A stretch of DNA of 64,000 nucleotides from contig NC_132899.1 of NCBI RefSeq assembly GCF_030463535.1, positions 18,499,490 through 18,563,489 on the forward strand, written 5' to 3'. The stretch is from Salminus brasiliensis. Taxonomy: Eukaryota > Chordata > Actinopteri > Characiformes > Bryconidae. How positions within the stretch are numbered: position 1 is the first letter of the stretch; the number at the start of each line of letters is the position of its first letter. Below, one piece after another: positions 11,100 through 44,252 of this stretch. The notes beneath the pieces were generated by a model. That model was not told the DNA's origin. It saw only the letters and a program-made list of their open reading frames with translations, and did no database searches. Position numbers and translations under genes: made by a program.

Positions 11100-13097
11100 A
11101 CCGGTGGCAGGGCAACACCGTAAGCAAACAGAAAACTAGAGCAACGTCGAAAAAACGTTTCTCCTTAATTTTATAAGTAAAAATGAAGTTTAAATACACG
11201 TGTTTTTTCCTCTTAAATGATCTCACTCAGCTTTCTCAGTTAGGTGTGTTTACATGCAGCCTATTTGCAGACCACCCTCCTCTATATCCATACAACTGTA
11301 CATACCATGTCAAACACCCAATTTTTGCACACAAGCACTCACTATGGAAATTAGATGCTATACAGTATTTCCAGTTTCTGCAGCTTCAGGATTCAGTCAG
11401 ATTTTTTTAGACATTGTTCCTCTTACTCATACCGTCCAAGTTTATTTGCATTTATTGTAACAAGACACATGCTTGCAAATCTACAATACATAACATGTAG
11501 TTTCTTCAGACGTGCTGAATGACAGATCATGGACTATTCAGACCAAACCCCGCTGCAGAGAAGACTCACTACTGCCTACATGCATGTGTACTGCATTCAG
11601 CTCATATGGCAATGACATCATGAGTTTGTTCTGATGAAAAGCCCAGGGGCAAAATCTCCGCCTGTCACGGTGCAAAACAATCACTTTAGCAGACTGACTC
11701 AAAAGCCCAACCTTTTCCATGTTAATAAAAAAGGGAAAACAGCGCTTAAACCCCAAATCTGGCTTATGCTTCCAAAGAAAGCGTACTTCTTTATGAGGAG
11801 TGTTCATTTAACCCAAGACCACCACCCTCCATGTTCCTATGAAGCAAAAACAATGCTAAGAACCTCATTTTGGCTCCCAGGGAAGTGAACTGTCTCATAC
11901 AAGAATGTCTTACAGTGGAGGTATTCAGTTTGTGTGGCTTCAGGATTCAGTAGAAGCCAAAAACCCAGATTAGATCTGATTAACTAGGCCCATGGGTCCA
12001 TCCTGAAGTCACCCCACAGCTACGTTGTGAATTCTTTGTGTAAGCACCTGCACAGTCGCTAACAAATCTTCTCTTGCAGGACATCTTAATTGAGGACAGA
12101 AAGACACTCCACCTCAACTGCTGGCTCGCACAGGCTGTAGAAAAAAAAACAGTGCTCAAACGTGTGTGGTTTTCTAAGCCATACTATGAAGAGCTATGGT
12201 CTTTATTCTCCACACCCTAGAGATAGGCTCAGCAACTACGCCGTGAGTGTTGACTATAAAGGACCCCCAAAACTGAATAGGAATCCCCATTTACAAAAGC
12301 CAAACAAGCTGAAACTCTAAATCCTCAAACTCATTTCTAAAAGAACTCATCTGCTCCCAAAATGAACCTTCACATTGTTCGCACTTTTTTAAAATCTGCA
12401 TGGGCTCTGGAACAGCATTTGCACCAGATAGCTGTCTTCAGCTTTTCTCATGGTTCAGTCTGTCCGTCATATTCTTATTGTACGTCAGTAGCCAGAGAGT
12501 AGCACGTTACATCAGAAGCTGGATCCTATTAGTGAAAGGAGTTACTGTGCTATTCATTTGGATAAGACCCATCACTACCACAAGGAAAACAAATTTGCAA
12601 TATGTTTTACAGATGCACATTTTCTGTGAGCTTGTTATGATGTCTGCAACACATTACATCCCGAGTCGGGTATGGGAAGTTTGGTGGAAGGGACTGTGGT
12701 GATTTGCTGTTTTCTTTTTTTCTTTTCTTTTTTAACAAAGTTCAGTACATGTTCAAAAGCAACAAACAAGTAAACAAAAAAAATCAAATTTTTAAGTTAC
12801 ATAAAAAACACTAGAAAACAAAAGTAAAAAAACAAAACAAAAAACAACATGATGTGATGGACACATCAGCTATTCACAAGCACTGGTTGTGTGCTATTAG
12901 CTATAATCTTCACTCAGTTCATCACCCTTTCAATCTGCAAACATACTGTCCATTTGGTCTCTAGCACCAACTCATCACAGACGTACTGGAAGCAGCTTTG
13001 TGAGCAAAATAATGTCACAAAAACAGTGTACTTTCTTAACTCTTCTTCTACTTCCCATGTTTTTACTATTCTTTCTGCTAATTGTCCCAGCTTCAGC
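11100..13097. other. Intergenic stretch and rnf40 3' UTR
   Basis: Between the tnfrsf12a promoter and the rnf40 stop codon I see no exon with conserved sequence or a credible splice pattern. Poly-T and A-rich tracts occur at 12710-12850. The part adjoining 13097 is presumably the rnf40 3' UTR. Confidence 0.5.
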
Positions 13098-24212
<11,115 letters not shown>

Positions 24213-25538
24213 GGTTACCTTATTTTAAGAAGACAGAGATATGGACTAAAAACAAGCACAAAACACAGGTATCTTTGCAGCTGTGTGCAGTTAGAGAATA
24301 GCTAGCTAATGTTTACAGTCTAGGAACCGACTCCTAACAGAGGAGTTTATGAGTTCATGACTATGTCTTCTTGGCTATGTTATTAATTTAATCCTATTCA
24401 ATAAAAAAACGCGTCGTGTAACTAAATCGACCTCATCAGTTTTACCCTTTAAGACTAAATCGCTCTTTATAACCTGCTAACGCTCTCTTCTCAACCGCAG
24501 AGGACCGACGTTCAAAACGGAGAGCACAGCTCGCAAAGTACGACAGTGGCTCATACAACAGCTTTATATATAGCTAGTGCTATATATATATGTGTGTGTA
24601 TATAGTCTTATACAACTATTATAATCAACAGTTTGTACTGTAATTGCTAGCCTTAGCTTTGCTGCTAATGAGACCGAGCTTAGCTAGCGCTACCTAACAC
24701 TTAACATTACGTCTCGATACGTCAGCTAGCACTAGCACTAGCACTAGCACTAGCACTAGCTCCAGCTAGCTAGCTCGCCATGTAGCTACAGTAAAAACGA
24801 AAGCCTTCCCTACACTAAAAATGCGTAATTTATATATTAATAATGTTAGCTCGGTGTGCGCGTTCTAACAAAAACAAACCTATCCCAGTCTGTCAATTAA
24901 AATAATACATTTGACACATTTATCTGAGCACAGCGACAAACCTTCGCTAGCCGCAAAGATAGGAACGGCAGTAGCGGTACGAAAACGGCTACGGAGGAAA
25001 ATTGGAGAAGCGAGCGGATAGCTTCACAATAAAAGTCACTATAAAAATTGGACAAAAATAAACCGTTTATTTCCACAGACGAGTAAAATATTGTATTAAT
25101 AAGCTTATTACTATTTTAAACATAAAACATAACATAAAAAGGTAAAGGTTCTGATCATACTGCGAGACTGCAATCTGTTTTTTACTGGCTAGTTATTGCG
25201 GCACTGTAGCAGTGGCTTCGTTCAGGAATGCCACGTTTCACAATAAAAGTATTCCCCGGCACTTTTGTAACCCAAATGGCGTTAACACAGCCTGGGTTTG
25301 GAATATAAAAATGTCTCTGTCCTAGTTTAGTTTTGAAGTAATTGGTAGTTTAACTACAAAGTTTAATTATTTTACGTATCTGACTCTTCTGCTTTTCTGG
25401 GGGGAGATCCGGTTGTTGTTGCTAGGATACACTACAACACAGAGCAGCTTCACTGACCGTCTTCTGCTGCGGGTTCAGAGGGCTTAAGAGACCACTGGGA
25501 TTAAAATTGTGTTTATAAGTCTAACTCCGAGGACCACC
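24213..25538. promoter_or_regulatory. Divergent promoter interval of rnf40 and cfap119
   Basis: The two start codons are 1.33 kb apart and head-to-head, the same arrangement as in human. The interval has no further exon-like frame. It contains five copies of an AGCACT hexamer (about 24730-24760) and runs of GCTAGC/TAGCTA. Exact transcription starts and untranslated exons are not determined. Confidence 0.5.
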
Positions 25539-29652
<4,114 letters not shown>

Positions 29653-30801
29653 CCAGACGTCTTCACTTCATCTGGACAGCATTTCCCAAACGGCTGTATT
29701 CGAACTTGCAACCAATCTCACAATAAATGCCTTCATCATTTCCTTTCATTAAAAACAGTTATAGTTATATATTTCAAACATGCACAATTCACCAGTTATA
29801 TTTAAAAAGAAGAACACATTACATGTATGATTTTCTACATGATAGGAATGGCCCAAAAACTGCAGTTTAGCTACAGAGAAACAGACCGCAGTTTAATTTT
29901 CCTCCATACATGCTTATGAAAATTCTGATACCACCTAACTATGCTGTTCGGTGTAAATCATACGAGCTCAAATGTTTGAAAAGTTGGAAAATAAAAACAG
30001 ACAACAGCAAAACTAGTAAATAATAATATAGTAATATATTTGCTTTTTAGTCAAACTCAGTACAGTACTGTCATAAAAACATGCCGTTTGGTCACAGATG
30101 AAAAGAAACAAGTGGTTAAATATATTAAAAGAAATCATCTGACAGTGATCAGGAATGCAAACATACATTGTTTCTTATCAGGAAGATGCGACTGCTGCAG
30201 TCACAGAGTATGTTAAGAGCTAAGATTACCGTTGACGTCAACAAAGACTAAACCAAGACATCCTCCACAGTAGTCACCCATCATTCGTAACCTGGTCACC
30301 TACAACACCTACAAATGAGCCTGTCAATAAACCTCTGGTAATGCACTTGAACAATGAGCAGGACACTTCAAGTGTTCGAATTCAGCAAGGTTATATCACA
30401 CATAGTAATAGCCGCCGGTCTGCTGGAATGGAAGCAGAGTTACAATCACCAACAACCCACCCAGAAGTCTTCCCCAATCTGCAGAAGACATTTTTATATT
30501 TTATAAATGCAGTTCTTTTAACCTGCTACCTAGTAGGTCCGTTCATACATTCAAGAACAACCTGATCATAGTATAGCGAGACGGTAAAAGTGAGGTCAGA
30601 TTACTTGACATATGTAACATTGACTGAATATAGCACCTCTCAGTGTTAATGAAACAGTAATCATGAATAAATATGCTTAAATCTGGTTTGTGCGCCTCTG
30701 GACGGATGAATACCTATAGTCCCTGAACTGTGTTAGAACGCTTAATGGACAACTGTGAAGTATCTTTAGAAAAGAAAAAAAAAAACAAAAACAAAAAACA
30801 T
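29653..30801. other. Convergent 3' ends of cfap119 and phkg2
   Basis: AATAAA at 29722-29727 probably ends the cfap119 transcript, about 70 bp after its stop codon. The remainder up to 30801 is AT-rich, without exons, and is probably largely the phkg2 3' UTR. Confidence 0.5.
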
Positions 30802-34509
<3,708 letters not shown>

Positions 34510-34528
34510 GATGGCAGTGCCTCCAAAA

Positions 34529-34529
<1 letters not shown>

Positions 34530-34563
<34 letters not shown>

Positions 34564-34564
34564 A
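34530..34564. repeat. (AAAT)n microsatellite
   Basis: Tetranucleotide run of AAAT/ATAA steps, 20 bp upstream of the phkg2 start codon on the minus strand. It would lie in the 5' UTR if the first exon extends that far. Confidence 0.85.
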
Positions 34565-36877
34565 TTAATTAACAAACAAAATTACAAAGTAAAAGCTCGA
34601 TTTTTAATTTTTTTGTGGTCTAAAAATAAAATGATAAACCTCAAACGTCAGAGAGGTGTGAGCAATCTCAAAGCAGTACACCGTCGTTGGAGGAATGAAG
34701 AAGACCAGCCCACTTTCCTTATTATATAGCTAGCACTACGTGGGCAGTAGCTACTTGAAGCAAGGCGGTATTATGATATAGCTACATCTATCTGACGTTT
34801 ATTCGAGTGGACAAGTAACTCGAGTAGCCTGAGTGAACTGAGTAACTCTAACCTCTTACACATCACTATTTACGTGAAGTTGAGAAACGCCATTCCTCAG
34901 CACCTAATCTGTATTCATGTGTATTCATCACACTATCTTGACTTCTAGCTACGTGCCTCTGGGCATCATATACGTGCACTCGCTGCATTGAAGGAAGCTG
35001 ATTGCTCAATCATGATTAAGCAACTTCTGAAGCCTATAGACAGCTCAGCTAACGACTCTTCAACATGTTGAAGAGGCAGCCTCATAGGACTCACCAGCGC
35101 CACACCGCACAGTCCTTACGTGAAGTACTGCCTTGCCTTACGGATAATACCCTATGTTGTCTGTAAGTTACAGGAGTATTCACTTTATTTTGAAGAGCAG
35201 CTGGATGTCCCCGAACAGCAAAACTAACGTCAACTCACCTCACTTCGTGCGGTTTTTCGATTCAGAAGGACTTCACTGTCATTTGCCACGACAGTATATT
35301 CAGATGTCCGACTGAAAACGGCGGTTTAATGGCGAGGTGGAAGTTTTCATGACCTTGACAGCACGGTTTTCCACGAGGATGAAATTCAGAACCTAAAGAG
35401 TAAACAAACACCACAGCCTTAGCTAACTTCTGCTGGGCGATCACTCGCCTGTGGCTCTGAATTCCCACTAAAGCTCGATTCTGCCATCTACCGGAACGGA
35501 GCGGAGAAAAGTGCTAGATATTTGCTTGGTGACCAAAAAATTTACTCCATAGTTCTTCCATTTGCAGAAAACCGAACAGAAAGCAGGCGAATATGTTAAT
35601 TTGCGCCCATATTCCCACAGTTAATCCTCTCTTAGCTCGACAGTACTTGTTGTTGTTGAAGGCAGAGTCACAGAACGCCTGCGCTGAGCTGCAGGGCTGC
35701 TGAGGCTGAACTAGCCGACCATGTTGCTGCCTCTGTAATTGATCCACATTGTAGCCCCCAAAACAGCATTTGCCCCAGTCGAGCCGTTCGCGGTCAGTTA
35801 CAGCTGTGATTGAAGCTGGACCCAAATATATGTCACTGCAGCGTCGTTTTACACGCGAGCTAGCTACAAGTAAGTGTTTTGTGATGTTTGTTTTTTCTCT
35901 ACGTGCGGCGTCTTCCTCCTCCTCCTCCTCCTCCTCCTGCTGCTGCTGCCGGTGCCGTTACCGCTGCTGATTTGCGTCTCTACCATCAAGCTATTGGTTT
36001 GCACGTTACCCGTCTGTGGAGCATGTACAGTGGCTGGGGTGTAACCTGCACCGTATGACTCCTGCATGCCAGACACATACTGTCCATTCACCACGAGGTT
36101 TAAGAAACGTTACATTGCAGAAGAGGAATCAACATGGCGGAAGATGTATTGAATTCCACAAAAATAAGTACAGCGTTTCGCTCCCCATCCATCCTCATTC
36201 ATACCACGTAAAACAGGCATTTCACGTATCATTGAAGCCTACGCAAACAGGCTGTAGTGCTCATTTCTCTGCGTAATGCGTTTCTGCATGTGCCGTAGAG
36301 CGCGCGTCCAGATGTGCATTCCAGATTTTGCACACAAGAAGTTCATGAATACGCAGCAGTTTGTGGGTTGCAGGTATCAGTCTCGACCCTCAAAGAACCT
36401 GCCCAGGCCAGCTTTTTCTCCAGTTCCATCTCCTAACACTTATTTCATTTAGTTAGATGTGTTAAGACTTGTCGTGGAGTTTAAGACTGCATTAAGACAC
36501 ACCTCCATGAGCACAGCTGGTAATCTAGAGTCTGAAGGGTTGTTTGTATCTGATGTGTCAAATCCGGGCACTGGAAGGCCACTTCAAACTACAGTGTTTT
36601 CCCTGGAAAGAAATGATCATATACATCAAGAACCACCTAACCACGTAAAGTAGCAAATATTCACATGGTTCTTTGGGTTGTATAGGTTCTATATAGAACC
36701 ACTCATTGACTTTACTAAATAACCCTCTCTTTGTAAGGGTCTGGTGCTACAGTAAGGCTTAATTGCAACCTGATGAGCTGTGTCAAATCAGGGAAAGCTC
36801 TAATGCTGTTGTGCTGTGGCCCTCCAGGACTGCAGTTTGGTACCATTGCTCTTCACCACATTCTCGTATGTTTCCAG
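34565..36877. promoter_or_regulatory. Divergent interval between phkg2 and cbx1
   Basis: Head-to-head interval of 2.4 kb. A CpG-richer stretch at about 35450-36330 probably holds the cbx1 promoter. An ACAAGTAAGT donor at 35870 suggests that a non-coding first exon of cbx1 ends at 35869. An AACATGGCGGAAG motif (36131-36143) resembles combined YY1/ETS sites. A (TCC)n(TGC)n tract lies at 35916-35949. On the minus strand, two open stretches (35514-35825 and 35864-36094) remain unassigned. Confidence 0.5.
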
Positions 36878-36898
36878 GTGTTAAGACCCTTGGGAAAT

Positions 36899-38772
<1,874 letters not shown>

Positions 38773-41000
38773 GCGAACGAGGAGCTATTGGGAGTTCTTA
38801 CTGTAAACGGCGGTCATTGAAATGTGCACCCCAATTTTTATTTTCAAAAAGAAATGGCAGTAAAAGAAGGTTCATAAGGTTATGTGGAAATGCCGCTGAC
38901 AGTCCCAGCATCTCAAGCAACGGTAACTGTAATTTACATAGGTTCTGGTATGCCAAGTTGCCATTTTCATATCATGTACATCTAACATATGTGTTTACAG
39001 TTAATGATTTTAGCCCATCTGTTGCTGCATGGTTTACCAACCCCTCTCTACTCCATCCATGATTGGAAGTTTTAATATATGTCTAAGTTGTGTTAGTGCC
39101 AGTTCTTTGAATTATGTAAACCTGGAGTTTCTTTTAAGTAAAACCACTACCCCTTAGACCATTCCTGGCATAGCGGTCTCATCAGGGTATACTGCACTGG
39201 CACAAGTGCATCAGACACTGCAGTGTTGCTGGGGTTCATAAACATCCTAATGTCACTGCACAACATCCAGCCAAGTGTGGCTTTGATAAAAAATATATAA
39301 CTAACTAACTGTGCTTGGAAGAAGATTAGAAGATTACACCTAAAGGTGTTCAGACACAGTATCTGTGGGGTTACTTAGTGTACCCAGTGTTACAAAGTGT
39401 ATCCTAAAATTCATAAAAGTGTAAATACAAGGTAGGTGTACCTGATAAACTAGCAGCTCAGTGTACAGTGGCATGCAAAATTGTGTGCACCCACCCCTGG
39501 TCAAAATGAATGGTTAAGCATGAAGAAGATTGATCTCAAGACCCATCAAACCACGTCAAAGCAACAATAAGTAGCTATGGGCTTCTCTATTACAATAACG
39601 GCTGCCCACAAATCTTTTTATATATCGTTGTCTACAACGAGCAAAGGTTTGGAGGAAAATGGGTGTGAAGTATTATGAAAAGAACACATGTCCTGATTGC
39701 TCAATTATGCTTGCCCTGTGTTGTTGCTTGGGCTGCAATTTTCTTTGTTTCTGCGATATATATTTATCACAAATATATATAGAAATATAGAATATAGAAT
39801 TTTCACCAGAATGGCTTCTACAGCAGGATAATGGTCCTAAACACACTTCAAAATCCACAATAGACTACCTAAAGAGCTGAAGGTTTTGCCCTGGTCCTCA
39901 CAGTCTACTGACCCAAACATCATAAAAAAATTCTGATAGACCTCAGAAGAAAAGGGCAGTGCAGCAAGACAGCCCAAGAAGCCTTTTGCAAGAATAAAAT
40001 GGTCAAAAACCCCAAACCAGAACATAAAGACCCTTAGCTGGCTACAAAAGAAACAAGCTGTGATACTTGCCAGAGTGGTTTTACTAAGTACTGATCATGC
40101 ACTTTAGCGTCTGGCCTGGGTAAAAGTTGGAAATCTTCTCATCAAACTATTTGCAGCACCAGAAATTCTGACCAAGAGTGCCCAAACATTTGCATGACAC
40201 TGTATATTTCAGTCATGGCACTGCATGGTACTGTAGCTAAATACTTTTAGTAGACTACTGCTGTTTCTCTGCGTTGATTGTAGATGTATCTAATAGAAGG
40301 TAGTTAAATGACCATGTGTCCAGGGCCAATGCTTTACTGCTTTGCTTTCCACACAGTGTGTTCTAGACTCTGTGTAGATTACAGTTTCAGAAATGCTTAA
40401 TTTAACATGTTCCCAGATTTTGAGTGCATTTACCTGATTTGAATATACTGCCTTATCTAAGATTATGAAGAACACATTTAAACTTTATACATTTGCCAAA
40501 AAAAGCAGGTCTGTAAATGCACAAGCAAATCCAGAAAGGCCATTGAAGATAAAGAGTATGTGGACAACGGCTTGTAGCGAGACCAAGAGTCCTGTGGTAA
40601 ATGGTTTGTACGAGATGCTCTTTATTAGAATGTTCACTCTTACCAGCAAACATAGCTTTGAATTTGAAAACATAAATATCATTGTTATGGTCACAGTATA
40701 GGTGCTATCATTGAATGAGCCCATTTGTCTGGACAACACTGTAAATATATCTGGACATTGCATTACATGTTACAGGTTGGTGCATTACTTTTATATTCTT
40801 GGTTTATTACAATATCATGTAGTAAAATGTAGTAGCAGTGTTTTTAAGTTTGAAGTAAATGTTTAGTTACTTTATTCAGTCTTAGTTGTGTATGTGCCAG
40901 TTCTATGAATTATGTAATTACTGTTACCTAGGATTTTTTTAAAGCAAAACCACTACCACCTTGTGTTAGTTTAATAAACATAGGATTGATGTATTTCTTG
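38773..41000 (+). other. cbx1 3' UTR and downstream repeats
   Basis: No coding exon. AATAAA at about 40973-40978 is a candidate distal poly(A) signal. A segment at 39081-39155 is repeated with changes at 40879-40963. A Tc1 remnant lies between the two copies. The stretch 39160-39465, ending GTACCTGATAAACTAGCAG, resembles another dispersed fish repeat. Confidence 0.5.
39466..40202 (+). mobile_element. Internally deleted Tc1-like transposon
   Basis: TA-flanked. The ends CAGTGGCATGCAAAATTGTG and (reverse complement) CAGTGTCATGCAAATGTTTG are inverted repeats. Inside, 39815-39925 encodes a degenerate QDNGPKHTSKSTIDYLK followed by WSSQSTDPN, the second catalytic Asp and third-motif region of a Tc1 transposase with the final Glu region broken. 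The N-terminal half is gone. Inactive. Confidence 0.8.
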
Positions 41001-44000
41001 TTTTCTTTATTTTTATTAGCACAAGTTAATCCTTTATATCCTTTCTAATCATTTTTCAGCTTCTCAGCTTCATCTAACTGATCACTGAACCCAATGTCCT
41101 CATAGAAAATTCATGCAGAAAACTCACAATTGTAAATTGTCATGTTGAGGTGTGATCAAAGTAATTTTAAGTAGTACTGTGTGAAATGCTCCATTCTAGA
41201 GAAACCAGGAAAATCAGAAGTGCTCACAGTGATGGTGACAGGGACCAGATGTCTAAAGCTTTTAATCCTTCTAAAAGCTCTCTCACAGAAGGTTATTACA
41301 CAAAAAATGGTCACGTGTTGCCTGATGCCTGAAGCATTGTTTTACAATATTTCAAATACTCACTATTTCACTGTAATAAACATTGTAAAACCTTGGAAGA
41401 CATAGGTCAGGTTAATTGGTTATTTCGTCTGATAAATAAATAAATGGTCAGTATTTTTAAGTTGTAGACATCGCATCTCTGCTTGTGGTGTCTGCATTAT
41501 TTCACAACTAAAACACTCTGCTTGTCTTAGTCATATTGATTAAATTGTACAGGAATTTTGGAAATTGATGGAATTCCTTAAAACTATACTAGATTATACT
41601 AGATTTGGCATTTATTGCTACTGGGCTCCTCCAACAACCAGGGAGCTTAATTTACTTTGACGCTACTGGTGTAAAAACAGATCACATGTTGGTCTCCCCT
41701 AATGGACTGCTGTGCACATGCCTTTGCTAACAAGCTGAAAGATACAGAATTGACATCAGAGGTGAATGAACCATGCCGACTGGCACAAACGTGACTTAGG
41801 TAAAATTGCTACATAATGTTGCTTTAAGAAACCGAACACACTTTTCCCTAAACCGTAATAACCACAAGGCAACAGATCACTGTTGAAAATAAAAATAAAA
41901 GTTTATTAATGAACAAAAGAACAATTCCAGATTGCCAGTAAATATTTCAAAATAAAAAACTAAAAGGGGAAAAAAGGGGAGTGGAAATGAAAGCAGGGTA
42001 AAGAAGGCCTGGTAAAACACAGGACAAAATATTCGTAAAATCAACACAAAAACATATTTACAAAACAAACAAGACATAAAAAAGTGCATGACGACAAGTA
42101 GTGTTAGCATAAGACCAGGAACTGTAAGTACATATCTGTCACCTAAGTATCTGAAGCATGATCACCATGCCTGATCTTTTTTTTCCTTTTCTTTTTTTTC
42201 TCCATTTTTTTTTTTAAATAATGCAATTCCCCCACCCCCACCCCAGTTTTATCTACTTCAACCCTATTAATAATCCTAAAGGTTGTCTCTTTTTGGTCAA
42301 TTTTAGAGACAAGATGACTTTTTCTCCCTTGCATATTGCACTTTGCACCAAACCAGACAGAGACAGTGCTGCATGGCTATGTGCTCAGTGTAGATGTGAG
42401 CAATGGAAACCAGTAGGAGAGAATGAACTATGAGGATGCACCTATTCCGATGATGCTGAAGGTTAAGCATTCATATTACCGCTGAAGCTCCGCACTCCCC
42501 TTTAAGAGAGCTAATATTTCAGAAGCAGGTCGGTCTCCTGGATAGTTCAAAAGCATCTTTTGTGCTGCATTTAAGCATGATCCAGTTTGATTGAGGTACA
42601 TGCTAAGCAGCTTTCAGTTCTCCAATCAACAGGAGAGGATTGTAGTGTTCTGAACGCAATGATTTAACACAGGGGAGTCGAGCATGGAAACGGAAAATAT
42701 ATGCTGACGAAAAAAATAATGACAAGAATTCACCTCACACATACACATGACATCGGTTCGGTCGAATTGTTTGACGCAGCTACTACAGAACTGTGCTCTA
42801 CATGATGTGAACTAATCCTGCAGCTATCTCTATATTCCAGATGATGAGCATCTTGTTCATTGTCCTGTGTCATAATCAAACAACATAAGCATCCAGAAGA
42901 AAAAAGAAATCGTTCTTCAAGAAGTAACCACCGCAACAGAAAGAACATGTTGTGTAGCTAGCGCCAGTTGCTTTAGCAACACAGCAGTCCAGTAATGAGC
43001 CAGAAATGAAAAAGCAGATGATTTAAGCTGGAAGTTCAGCTGAAATCTGTACAGATTTTTTTTCTTTTCCCAGGATGGACATTACCCAGTGGTTTAAAAA
43101 GCAAGTGAAACACTCGACAGAATTCAGGAGCAACATGTTTGAATTCAGGCCTACGTGCCCCGCAGCTTATTCAACAGTTTATGCACATGGGAGAATAACC
43201 ATGAAAGGCTGCAAGGAGGGCATTCCCGCCCTAAAACCTGCAGAGGAAGAAGGACTGCTAAAGACCGAGAGCTTACAGCCAAGCTACAGAGATGATTTAC
43301 AGCATTGAGCAGAGCACAGAATTTATTAGTAATGCAGTGTGCATCCTTACTCAGTATTTACTCTGTATCCCAAACTTTCAGTCCGGCCTCAAGAATCAAG
43401 TCAGATTCATTCTTTATCACTCCCCACTTTCCCAGTTCCACGGCAATTGGCATAATATCCATGGAAAGCCATGTTGAGTTTCATGTAATAACCGTCCAGT
43501 GAATTTTGTTGTTTTTTTGGGGTTGTTTTTTTTCTGTATGTGGAATTGAAAAAACCTTGGTTTGGGTACGCCAAGACAGAACCACCATGACAGAATTGGG
43601 AACCACTGAAAATGCACAACACCACCTTTGGTTAGTATTGGCATGCTTCTCTTTGCCTTTGGTTACAACACCTCAAACATTCAGGTTCCAACTTACGAGC
43701 TTTCCTCCACCTTCTTTCTCAAGAAGTGCCTTCTTCTTTAACACCACACCTCTACCACCGGGGTATGCTCACACACCACAGGCCAATGCTAAAGATTCTA
43801 ATGATCTTCCCAAGTTGATCATCAGCAAGCCCGCATTCCATTTGGTTTCCGGGACCGTGGCTGAAATTAAGGCCGATTCCTCAATTTATTTACTTCTTTA
43901 AGTATCTCGGTCAATGTCCTCCACAGTGGCAGTTTGCCGCTTTCCCTCTCTTTAGATTCAAATCAATCCACCCCATCCTATCCTTTGTTCATTCTGTTCA

Positions 44001-44252
44001 TATTCCAAGTAAAACAATAAATAATCAGTACTTAAAAAGCACTTCTTCAAATTTGTTTTCTGGAGAAAACTTCTGAACCAAAGAAAGAAAAAAGAAGAAA
44101 ACCTAATGCAGGAACAGCAACCGACAGTGCAATTTTCTTTTCCTTGCTAGAATCTTCTCAAAGAAAAAAGGACATTTTCTTCCACCTTTTAAAAATCTTT
44201 TTTTTTGGTGGTGGGGCCTTTTGCAACAAAAGAACGAAGCAGGTCAAGCTTC
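41001..44252 (-). other. nfe2l1 3' UTR and intergenic DNA
   Basis: No conserved coding frame was found; short open frames at 43075-43308 and 43506-43901 have no recognisable domain. A minus-strand AATAAA (TTTATT at about 41902) is a candidate end for a long nfe2l1 3' UTR. T-rich and poly-A/T tracts occur at 42178-42220 and 44190-44210. Confidence 0.45.

Noticed and set aside
10379-11101. Long minus-strand open frame of 240 codons
   Set aside because: It is a read-through of (CT)n and (GT)n microsatellites. It runs in a different frame from the true tnfrsf12a exon 1 and has no domain.
43075-43901. Short plus-strand open frames as separate genes
   Set aside because: No conserved motif, no splice context, and they lie in the probable nfe2l1 3' UTR.
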